The notes beneath the pieces are model-generated. The model saw only the letters and a program-made list of their open reading frames with translations. It searched no databases and was not told where the DNA came from. Below, in pieces: positions 34,573 to 43,413 of a DNA stretch of 64,000 bases (position 1 is its first letter; the number at the start of each line of letters is the position of its first letter). This DNA comes from Mycoplasmopsis agassizii (lineage in GTDB: Bacteria; Bacillota_I; Bacilli_A; Mycoplasmatales; Metamycoplasmataceae), in NCBI RefSeq assembly GCF_002272945.1, contig NZ_NQMN01000001.1, forward strand, positions 375,945 to 439,944, in the 5' to 3' direction. The position numbers and the translations under genes are program-made.

Positions 34573-37416
34573 ATGAAAAAACTAAATAGAAAACTAATTT
34601 TTACATTAGTGCCTGTTGCACTAACAATTTTTTCTGCAACGGCAATTGCTTGTTCTGGTGGTTTGCAAAGCGAACTATCAAAAGAGCAAAGGGAAAAGAT
34701 TCTTTCCCAAATATCTACTAATTTAATAAATCTATCATTGTCGTCAAAAAATACTTTTGCAACTATTGATGATTTTTATGCAAGTGCTAAGGGTGCAAAT
34801 AATCTTGATTTAATCAAGGCATTACTTGATGATGTATCACAAACACAACTTAACACTGCGTTTTCAAAAGCAACATTTCTTGCTTTACAATCTTCATCAC
34901 TAAGTTCAACAGATGTAACTTTAAACATCAAAATTTCATACGATGGTGATGATGTTTCTAGATCAACAACATTAAAAATTAGATATGTTTCACCAACTCC
35001 ACAGGCTCAAGGACCTTTATTAACAACTAATCAAAAAACAGCAATTGCTTGGTATAACTCAATTTGAGCAACAAACACTGCTTCATTTTCTTTTACCAAC
35101 ACCTTGCCTTCACAAGTAAAAGTTATTAATGCAGGAATCTTAAAAAATACAACACCAACAATTGCATCGCCATTTGTTGTTAATTACAATTTAGTAAGTG
35201 GATCTGTAAATGATGATAACGGTAGTTTAAAAATTAAAATTGTTCTGTCAATTGGAACAGACCATTATAAATCAGATGGTTCAATTGTAAGTTCAATTGA
35301 ACAAGCAGATGGTAAAGAAGTTATGGTTAGTGGTTTTAAAAACCTAGCTCAAAACGATCTAGAAAAAGCTGTTGCTTACTATCAAACATTACCTTCACAA
35401 ACTCAAGTGCCTGAAGGTGAATTAAGTGCTTTAATGCCAAGTAAAGTAACTCTTGAAAAACTTAATACATATTTAAATTCAATCTCAGGAATTCCTACAG
35501 GATTTACTTTAACAAATGAAATTGTTAAGAATTCAGCAGATGATGAAAAAGGTGAATTAAGTGCCAAAATAGTACTTACAAAAGACAAAAACTACTATTT
35601 ACAAGATGGTTCAAACCTACGTGTTTTATCCGATTCAGTCGGTAAAACCGTAAAAATCAGTGGCTTTAAGAAAAAACAAGTTGAGGTGACAACTCCTGTA
35701 TTACCAGGTCAACCTGGGTCTACTCCTAGTACACCAGGGGGATCAACAACATCTGGTAATCCAAACGAGCCTGGAACAACCGGTAACCCTGGTCTTTCAG
35801 TTACTCCTGGAGTTCCAGGTGGATCTGAAAATATTACAAAGCAAGCAATTCAGATCTGATACCTAAAAAATCCTAAATTAATAAATGTTAATCAAGATGA
35901 AAATCATATTTTACCTAGTTCAGTAACTCTTGAAAGACTTAAAAAATACGTTACTAATTTAATAGTTGCACCTACAGATGGTTATACTTATGATCTTAGA
36001 ATTGTTTCTGCTGATGATACAAAAGGTACTTTAATACTTAGATTAAGCCTTAAAAAAGGCGATGTATTTTACACAACAGAAGGTGAAGAATCTCAAATTG
36101 AAGTTGGTCAGGATATAACTGTTAGTCAATTTGAAGCACATGCAAGTCTTTCAAAATTTGCTAAAGAAGCTTATGCTGAAGAATTCAGCATGGCTATTAA
36201 ATCTCAGTTAACAGCACTTCAAGCATTACAAGATCTTAATAAAAATGTTTTACCTTTCTTTGCAAATTTAACTCATAAGTTGTCATTAAAAGAAAACATG
36301 AAATTAAATGTCAGAAAGACTAATTTTGCAAATTCTGTCAATGGTGAAAATGGTTGATTAACAGTTAATATTTACTTAAGTTACAATAACAGCATCTTTT
36401 TCAAACAAGATGGAACAATCGTTAATAACGAAAGCGATGTAGATGGTAAAAATATTGAACTTGAAGGATTCACAAAAATCTCAATAATTGATGATCTAGC
36501 TAAACAAATTAATAATTGAAAACTTAAAGATGGTTTAACTTTTGAAAAAGCAAAAGAGTTTAGAAAATTAATTGATGCAAAATTAGACTTTAATCAGATT
36601 ATTGCATTATTAAATGAAACTGGAACTAGTGAAACAAAAATTACTGCTCCAACAACTCATCTAGACTTTACTACACGTTCAAATCTACTTTATTGAGAAA
36701 TTAAAGATGGTAAAACCCAAATGGTTTTTGATGCAACTTTAGTAGACAAACGTAATGCTTCAAGTAAAAGAGAAGTTAAATTTAGAGTAGACTTTAATGG
36801 TTATTTACCTATTTTCTTAACTTTAACTAATCTTGAGCAAAGCGTTAATGATAAGGTTTTAATTGCAAACTTCTTTGATTTTAAGGATGGTAACACATAT
36901 CAAAACTGGTCAAATTTCATTAGAAATTTTGCTAAAGCAAATAAAAATGATGAACAAAAATTAATTAATTTTGCAAATGCTATGCAATATGTAATTAGTC
37001 AAAAAGCAACAGTTTCAACATCAAATTTCAATCTACTTTATCCTTTTAATCCCAAAAATCTCCCTAAACATTTTCAATGAGAGCCACAAGATGTTATAGT
37101 GATTTCTTTACTAGGAAAACGAGAAATTCAATGAATGGGTTCAAATAAAAACACTTTAGTGATTGGTGGATTACAAAATAATTTAGGAAGTAGTGATGCA
37201 GCTAAAGGTGAGCCATGAGATAAAACTACTTCAAATGGTACTAATGCAAACACATTTTTCAAATATAATAATCAAAAATATTATATTACAGATGAACGTG
37301 GACACTTTACCACTACGGCAACAGCAACTGTTAAAAATAGTTCAGCAAAATCACCTTTTAATGGTGGTATTGCAGTTTCAACAATGTTGTTATTAAAAAC
37401 AATTATCAGTGGATAA
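34573..37416 (+). CDS. modular lipoprotein C with Gly/Pro-rich linker
   Basis: 947 aa. AAGGAATAT before the ATG; MKKLNRKL, lipobox TAIAC. Modules: the first begins WATNTASFSF, the second YYQTLP, then a collagen-like Gly/Pro/Thr linker (about 35,690-35,840; LPGQPGS, TPSTPGG, PGVPGG), then two more modules and the shared C-terminal domain (FNGYLPIFLT, FANAM, LYPFN, GGLQNN). All in-frame TGAs fall at Trp positions of the modules. The linker is unlike the rest of the protein in codon and residue content and may act as a flexible spacer. Probably surface exposed. Confidence 0.9.
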
Positions 37417-37833
37417 TTACTAAAAATCCCTATAAAACACCTTTTCAGAAAATTATCTTTTTTATATAATTAGTATTTTCAACAAATTTCTAGTAATTTA
37501 AAGTTATGAAATTTAGTAGAAAATATTTATCTAAAAGTCGGTTATTCACCGACTTTTTTTAAACCAAAAACAAAATATTTGTGAACAGATTTCAAGTTTT
37601 AAAAAATAAGATCTTATTCGATTTAAGTATAAAATTTTACCTAGATTATTACTAAAAAGCGACTTATAAAAACCTTGTTTTCTAAAGTAGAAAGCATCTG
37701 TTCAAAAAATAATTAATATTATTAAAATAACCTAAAAAGGGCTTTTTAAGATATTATTTAATTGATAAGAGAGTTTTTTGAAAATATTTCAAAAATCATT
37801 AAACTACTTTTAGCAATTTTAATAGGGATATAT
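37417..37833 (+). other. intergenic region with terminator of lipoprotein C
   Basis: About 420 bp. It holds a clear terminator at 37533-37560 (AAAGTCGG / CCGACTTT, loop TTATTCA, T7 tail), some 120 nt past the stop. The rest is AT-rich and should contain the promoter of lipoprotein D. An in-frame upstream extension of D (from 37762) has no Shine-Dalgarno and was not used. Confidence 0.7.
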
Positions 37834-40647
37834 ATGAAAAAACTAAACAAAAAAACGTTCCTGTTTGCAGGTCTTTTTGCAACTGGGGCTATTAGTGCAA
37901 CAGCAATAGCTTGTGCACCAAATACTAGTATTGATTTAAAAGAACAACGTACATTAGTGCTTAACAAAATTGTTGAAACACTATCTAAACTTGAACTTAA
38001 TTCAAAAAATACATACGAAACAATTGATAAATTAAATGAAGATGCAAAAAAAGCAACAGCAAGTATTTCAGTTGCTGCTTTATTAGATTCTGATAGTTCT
38101 CAAAAATTTATCGAGACTCTAGGTAAAGCAGTCATCATTAAAAATGAAGGTTCAACTATTGAAGAAAGTAAAATTATTTTAAATTTACTTCTAACCTATG
38201 AAGGTGATGATGTTTCTGCAAATTTAAAACTAAATATTACTTATATTGCACCAGAAACAAATAAGGATGAACCTTCACCTGAAGTTCCAAATTTAACAGA
38301 AGAACAATTAAAAGCTGTTGAATGATACAAAAGTTTATCAGAAACTAATATAGTTTCTGAAAGTGAAAGCAACTTATTACCTTCAGAAGTTAATACTATT
38401 GATTTAGGTTTTTTTAAAACGCCGCTTACTCAAGTACCAGAAGGTTTCGAATTATCTTTAACAAAAGTAAATAATTCTATTAATGACTCAACAGGAGAAC
38501 TTAAAGTTAAGGTAGTTCTTTTTAAAGCACCATCTTTTTATAATGTAGATGGACAAATAAAATCAGACCTAGAATCTGCTCCAGGCAAAGTTATTAGTTT
38601 AAGTGGATTTAAAACAAGTGCTGTAGTTGATAAAGAGAAAGTTATTGCTTTTTATGGAATTATTTCTGATTCTATCGCTTTAGAAAATGAAGAGTTTAAA
38701 AAACTAAAAGCAAGTGAATTTAAACAAGAAAATTTAGATACATTAAAATCAAAATTTTCAAATGTTCCTGAAGGTTATCAACTTCAGTTAGAACTTATGA
38801 ATGAAACAGTTGATGATAAGACAGGAGAATTAAGTTTTAAAGTCTTATTAGTAAAAGATGGTAAATTTCTAAATATAGAAGGTGATGCATTAGATACAAT
38901 GGTGGATGCAGGAAAATCAGTTAAGTTGACTGGTTTTACAGTTTCTAGCGATGAAAGTAAACCTATAGATGAACCAGGAACTAATGTTCCAGTTGATCCA
39001 ACACCGGAACCAGGAACCCCTGTAACACCTGATCCAGAAAATCCAGAAATAAAAGACCCTCTAACACCAATTGTTGATAATTCAACAATTGTGAGAACAT
39101 GATTTAATTCATTATTAGAATCATATTCAGCAGCGGTTAATACAGAAATTTTTCCAACCTCTTTAACAGTTGATAATGTTAATACTTTATTAAGTTCAAT
39201 AATCAAATCACCTTTAGCTAATGCAACAGTTGAATTCAAAATTGTCTCAACGGATGATTTAAATGGTTTAGCCAAAATTTTAGTTATCCTAAAAACAAGT
39301 GATAAATTTTACACTGTTGAAGGTAATGAATTTTCTTCAGAAACTGGTAAAGAAATAACTGTTAATAATTTAAATAGTTTAAGAACGCTTGCGCGTTCAC
39401 TATATTTAGCTCAAAATAGTTTAATCACTCTTAAATCAGAGTTAACTGCAGAACAAGCAATTGCACAATTTGATACAGTTACTGCTGATCTATTTACAGA
39501 TTTAAGAGCAAAACTAACTCATGGCCTTAAATTAGAAGTAAGAAAAACAGTTTCAGGTAATCAAGTTAATGCCGAAACAGGATTTATCTATGCCAACATC
39601 TATTTAAAAAGAAATGACAATGAATTTTTCAGATTAGATGGTACAGTTGTTGATTCACTAGATAAAGTTGATGGTAAAGAAATTAGAATTGGTGGTTTTG
39701 AAATCAAAATTCCAATTCAAGAACTTGCTAGAGAAATTAATGCTTGAAAAGTTAAAGATAATTTAACTTCTATTGAATCATGAAAACTACAGGAACTATT
39801 AAAACCTGACTTATCATTTGAAAAAGTAATTGAATTATTAAAAATGAGTGCTTCAGAAGAAACACCACTAGCTTCTTCAATGCAAAACCTAGAATTTGTA
39901 AGCACTAAAAAACTATTGACTTGAAATATTAATGATCAAGATGTAAGTTTAACTTTTAAAGCGACATTAAAAGATAAAACTGGTCGCTCAGCAAATAAAG
40001 ATGTTAGTTTTAAAACAGATTTTGCAGGGTTCTTACCAGCTTTCTTAACTATTGATGGCAAAATCAAGGAAGATGTTAATGATAATTATTTAGTTGTTAT
40101 TTTCAAAGAATTATCTGAAGGTAATACTTATGAAAACTGATCAAGATTTATTAAAACATTCGTAAAAAACAGTAAAAATAGCCCTAAAAAATTAGATAAT
40201 TTTGCAAATGCTTTTGCCTTAATGGTTGATAAGAAAACACCTAAATCAATCAGAAATTACGGATTAATTTATCCTTATAATAAATCAGATTGAAATTCAA
40301 TTACAAACCCAATTAATGAAATGGTTGTTATGTCAAATGGTAAAACAAGAAACAACTGAATTGGTGCAAATAAAGATACCTTAGTAATTGGTGGGTTACA
40401 AAACTACGCAAAAGATTCAAACGAATTTGCTCGTGGTGAAGCATGAACATTTAATCCAATTGATGGAACTAGAAATAGTACATTTATGACATATAACGGC
40501 ATTAGATGAGTAATTACTGATGAAAAAGGTTTCTTTGTCGAAAGCACTAGAAAAACTGTTAAAGATAAAAATACTAAAACAATTACAATTCCATTTAATA
40601 ACGGTGTTGCTGTCGGTTTAAGACTTTTGCTACAAGAATTAATCTAA
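37834..40647 (+). CDS. modular lipoprotein D with Pro-rich linker
   Basis: 937 aa. Start MKKLNKKTF at 37834, preceded by AGGGAT; lipobox TAIAC. Architecture as in lipoprotein C: two Trp-led modules, then a Pro/Glu/Asp linker (VDPTPEPGTPVTPDPE region, about 38,960-39,060), then two modules, then the shared C-terminal domain with TDFAGFLPAFLT, NAFALMV, YPYN, NWIGAN, GGLQNY. The frame is open throughout with TGA as Trp. A strong terminator follows. It is the last chromosomal gene before the integrated element. Confidence 0.9.
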
Positions 40648-40651
40648 AAGA

Positions 40652-40679
40652 AAATCTTGCAATTAAGCAAGATTTTTTT
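40652..40679 (+). terminator. terminator of lipoprotein D
   Basis: AAATCTTGC / GCAAGATTT, loop AATTAA, T7 tail. Confidence 0.85.
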
Positions 40680-40809
40680 ATTTAAAAGATAGTGTGAATT
40701 ACGGTGTTTAGCTTTGTCTAATAGATAATCCTAAACAAAACTTTAGGTACCCTTATTATACCCTATTTTGATTTTTTTGAAAAATTTTTGAAAATGCAGT
40801 TTTGAAAAG

Positions 40810-40840
40810 AAAGCAGTAGGTTTACCCTGCTTTATTTTTT
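40810..40840 (+). terminator. plus-strand terminator-like hairpin in ICE end
   Basis: AAAGCAG-GG / CC-CTGCTTT with a T6 tail on the plus strand. No plus-strand gene lies between it and the terminator of lipoprotein D, so it may insulate the element or end a short RNA. Confidence 0.55.
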
Positions 40841-40861
40841 CGTTTCTGTCTTTTGTTTTTT

Positions 40862-41088
40862 GTGACTGTGCAAGTCACTCCACGCGCGCGTGCGTTTTGA
40901 AACAGGCTAAGCAATGTCCGACACTGTTCTAAACGAACGACATTGTGTGTTTTTATATTTACTACGTAAATATACATTCAAAAATTTTTGATGTTCAATT
41001 TGGGAATTTTTGACCACGCACGAAAAATTAGGACGATTTTCAAATTTTTCAGGACAATCACGCTATTTTGTATTACGTAGTAATACAA
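40862..41088. repeat. cluster of five palindromes/hairpins near the ICE end
   Basis: GTGACT/AGTCAC (40862-40878); perfect 12-mer CACGCGCGCGTG (40881-40892); AATGTC..GTTC / GAAC-GACATT (40913-40944); ATATTTAC-TAC-GTAAATAT (40955-40973); TTGTATTAC-GTA-GTAATACAA (41068-41088). The last two share a TAC/GTA centre. They may be protein-binding or strand-transfer sites. Confidence 0.7.
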
Positions 41089-41159
41089 GAAAATGCAAAT
41101 TTTCAGGCTACGAAATGGGAACCGATGTGAAAATTTACAAAATTTTTGAAAAATTAAGT

Positions 41160-42313
41160 CTAAATTATTAAGGTATAAGTTTTAGAATTTCTTACAATCA
41201 TGTTGTTAAAAACCTGTCTAGAGTAGCTTCCAAACGGACATTTCACTAATTTTTTTAGAAGATGATTTACATAAGTTTCTGTTTTAGAACCAATATATAG
41301 CTTGCTTTTTCAGTTCTGAATTGCGTAATTGTTGTACTTTAAATACTTAATCAAACTTGAAAAATCCATTCTTAATTTTGAATTTAACTCACTTTTAAAA
41401 GTAGTTTTAATTCATTGAAGTAGCATTATTACGTTATCAACTTTGCTATTTTCAAGCCATTTTTTAGTGCTTTCATAGAGGTTATGACCAAGTAAATTTT
41501 CGATTTTTTGAAGCACCAATGCTTTTTCTGAATTACTTTTTCGATACTTCAAAACCTGACTAAGCCTTCTAAAAACATGAAATTTGTCTAGCATTAATAT
41601 TGCTTTTAGTAGCTTAACTAATCCTTTAATTCACTTTGCACCATCAGCATTAACTACTATTTTGTAGTTTTTGACATTAAAAAAAGACTCAACATGAGCC
41701 TTAATTTTGTCTCTTAAAATAGGTAGTTCACTACCTTTTAGTTCTTTATTTGCTTGTTCAATTAGGGTAATTTTGCAACTGATTTCGCCGTTTTTATTCT
41801 TACCATGATGAGCTACAATTACCCTATTTCTTGTCTGAATTACTTTTTTTTAGTGTCTTTAATAGGTGCATAAGTATCATCTATTTCAAGGTAAATAACT
41901 CCTTTTTCATCGTTGCTGCAACTGCATTTTTTGCCTAAATTTTCACCTTTATTACGTGCATTTATTTTACCTACTGACCTATAACTAATGCTGTATTTTG
42001 CACCAATTTCACGGTATGAAGCACCTGCTTTTAAGTCTTCTAAAACAGCATGTTCAAGTTCTTTAGCAATGATAAAATTATCATTTATATATTTATTTTG
42101 TTCTTCAAAATAAAATGTTTTACCTGTTTCTTTGCAAGCATAACGCCTTCTTTTGAAATGAACTTTTCCAAATGATGTGATCAAAGTTCGGTTTTTTCAG
42201 CCATGAAATCTATACTTTTCTGAATCAAAATTTTTGAAAACATAGTCTTCATTTTCATTGATATTTGAAATAATTTTTGCAATTATTTCTTCCTTCGTTA
42301 TTAAGTTATACAT
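41160..42313 (-). CDS. DDE transposase of ISLre2/TnGBS type, joined by putative -1 frameshift
   Basis: Frame 1 runs from ATG 42313 (MYNLITKEE) to TAA 41840, 157 aa, with the N-terminal zinc-like CKETGKTFYF and an HTH (YREIGAKYSISYRSVGKI), ending EIDDTYAPIKDTKKK. A -1 shift in the A8 tract (plus-strand T run 41844-41851, read A-AAA-AAG) joins it to an open frame with VIQTRNRVIVAHHGKN, NADGAKWI and LDKFHVFRRL, ending at TAG 41160. The fused 384-aa product has the DDE acidic residues on both sides of the junction (DDTYAPIK, NADGAKW). Such enzymes move mycoplasma ICEs. Either programmed frameshifting or an inactivating one-base loss would explain the layout. Confidence 0.8.
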
Positions 42314-42365
42314 GTTTTAATTTTGCCAAAAGTTTTTAGGTTAGCTAATAAAAATTTTTAATTAA

Positions 42366-43136
42366 TTACATTTCTAAGCCGTTTGCTTGCTCTTTTAAAG
42401 TACCTAAAGTAATTTTATTTTTAAGTTTTTCCTGATTAACATTAGAAAGATTTATAGATAATTTTGAATGTTTAATAGCTTCAATACTTTTCGTAAGCAC
42501 AGTTTTTAAATCCTCTAATTCTTTAAAAACTCGTAATTTTTTTATGTCAGGATCATGAATAAAAGCATTAGAAATTTGATTTTGTCGGTACATAAAACTA
42601 AGTTTTTTTATATATGCTTTTGATGAATTTTCCTGTATTTCATATGCTTTTTTGTATTGATTAAAAATATTATTCTTTGCGTAAATAACTTTTGTTTGTG
42701 TTTCCCTTTTATTTATTAATGTTATTTCTGCTAGTGCTAATTCAGGAGGGACAGTTAATAACCTTCTTGAAAAATCGTTAAATATTTGCTCAATTTCATT
42801 ATTGTTGATGATTTTTACTTTTGTTTTTTTAGTCGAAAAAACGTTTTTTTCAAGCAAAGATTTTTCTACTTTATAAATTACATCGTTATCTACTAACCTA
42901 TTTTTTGTCATTTGAAAACCAACTCCTTGTCCTTTTAAAACAATTTTGTTGTATTCAAACAGGTAGTTTTCATATTTTTCTTTATAACTTTTTAATGCCA
43001 TAAAATAATAATGTTTCTCACCTTTAAAAACTATTAAAGGATGAACATTTTCAACTGACATATTTAATAAATTTTTGAAAAATTTAGGATTTTTAACCAT
43101 ATAAGGTCTCAATAATTGTAGTTCATTAATATTCAT
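42366..43136 (-). CDS. ICE protein between structured RNA and transposase (Mbov_0400-like position)
   Basis: 256 aa, basic, no signal peptide or membrane helix. Not recognised by motif. The N-terminal half has HPLIVFKGEKHYYFMALKSYKE, a beta-hairpin-like block, and the C-terminal half is helical and coiled-coil-like. By position it corresponds to the ICE gene before the transposase (Mbov_0400 family, from memory). ATG at 43136 has no Shine-Dalgarno; a TACAAT -10 (43146-43151) ends 9 nt before it, so it may have its own leaderless promoter. It follows the terminator of the RNA candidate at 43159-43384 on the same strand. Function unknown. Confidence 0.75.
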   Translation of the reverse strand: MNINELQLLRPYMVKNPKFFKNLLNMSVENVHPLIVFKGEKHYYFMALKSYKEKYENYLFEYNKIVLKGQGVGFQMTKNRLVDNDVIYKVEKSLLEKNVFSTKKTKVKIINNNEIEQIFNDFSRRLLTVPPELALAEITLINKRETQTKVIYAKNNIFNQYKKAYEIQENSSKAYIKKLSFMYRQNQISNAFIHDPDIKKLRVFKELEDLKTVLTKSIEAIKHSKLSINLSNVNQEKLKNKITLGTLKEQANGLEM

Positions 43137-43145
43137 TTCTAGTAT

Positions 43146-43151
43146 ATTGTA
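43146..43151 (-). promoter_or_regulatory. possible -10 box of the 256-aa ICE gene
   Basis: TACAAT on the minus strand, 9 nt before the ATG at 43136 and 8 nt after the terminator hairpin. A nearby TATACT (43141-43146) is too close to the ATG. Confidence 0.4.
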
Positions 43152-43158
43152 ACAAATA

Positions 43159-43182
43159 AAAAAGACCCCGAAGGGTCTTTTT
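43159..43182 (-). terminator. strong terminator with TTCG loop
   Basis: AAAAAGACCC-TTCG-GGGTCTTTTT on the minus strand: a 10-bp stem, stable tetraloop, T run. It ends either the RNA candidate or the whole ICE operon. Confidence 0.88.
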
Positions 43183-43384
43183 CTCTGCCGCTTGTTGACA
43201 GCCCAATCCGATCACTTGAGGACATACTAGTTAGACAGTTAATAAATTAACTCTTTCTCATATCTTATGCCTTTAGCAACTTCTATCACTGCAATGGGGC
43301 GTACTATGTGATAGCTTTAACACTAATGCGGGGGATTAATTTGCATATAGTTAAGAAATAAGTTTTGTTTAGAATAACCTATGC
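43159..43384 (-). ncRNA. candidate structured RNA, about 225 nt, at the ICE end
   Basis: No ORF. Read on the minus strand, a TATAAT (43391-43396) precedes the 5' end at about 43384. Then follow: closing stem GCATA/TATGC (43380-43384 with 43343-43347), 7-bp stem CTATCAC/GTGATAG (43308-43314 with 43283-43289), AGTTAA-TTTA-TTAACT (43237-43252), CUCAA/UUGGG (43216-43220 with 43202-43206), and the terminator stem with TTCG. The GC content of the loops is above the surroundings (CCCCCGC, ACGCCCC). It does not look like RNase P, SRP, tmRNA or a tRNA. It could also be the 3' UTR of the ICE operon. Function unknown. Confidence 0.5.
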
Positions 43385-43390
43385 TCTATA

Positions 43391-43396
43391 ATTATA
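43391..43396 (-). promoter_or_regulatory. -10 box upstream of RNA candidate
   Basis: TATAAT on the minus strand in the context TTGTATAAT, 6 nt before the first paired base of the RNA candidate. Confidence 0.5.
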
Positions 43397-43413
43397 CAAA
43401 ATTTTTATAATTT

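Larger units (their letters stand above)
40681..41159. other. noncoding left end of the ICE, downstream of transposase
   Basis: About 480 bp without a gene. The base pattern differs from the neighbours: it contains a 12-bp CG-rich palindrome in otherwise AT-rich DNA, several hairpins, and many AAAATTTTT blocks. Transposon ends of this type usually carry the terminal inverted repeat and transposase binding sites, so this is the expected place for them. Confidence 0.6.

Noticed and set aside
38784-39275. 163-codon minus-strand ORF inside lipoprotein D
   Set aside because: Antisense shadow of the Val/Thr-rich modules; the plus frame is homologous to three neighbours.
40731-42340. CCTAAA..AACTTTAGG (40731-40748) and CCAAAAGTTTTTAGG (42326-42340) as inverted repeats of a separate insertion sequence around the transposase
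   Set aside because: The match is weak and partly self-palindromic, no target duplication was seen, and the gene order shows the transposase belongs to the ICE.
43159-43384. Classic type III antitoxin with tandem repeats
   Set aside because: No direct repeats of 20-50 nt in the RNA; only the gene layout is similar.
43141-43400. CRISPR array or tracrRNA near the structured RNA
   Set aside because: No repeats with spacers and no Cas gene in the window.
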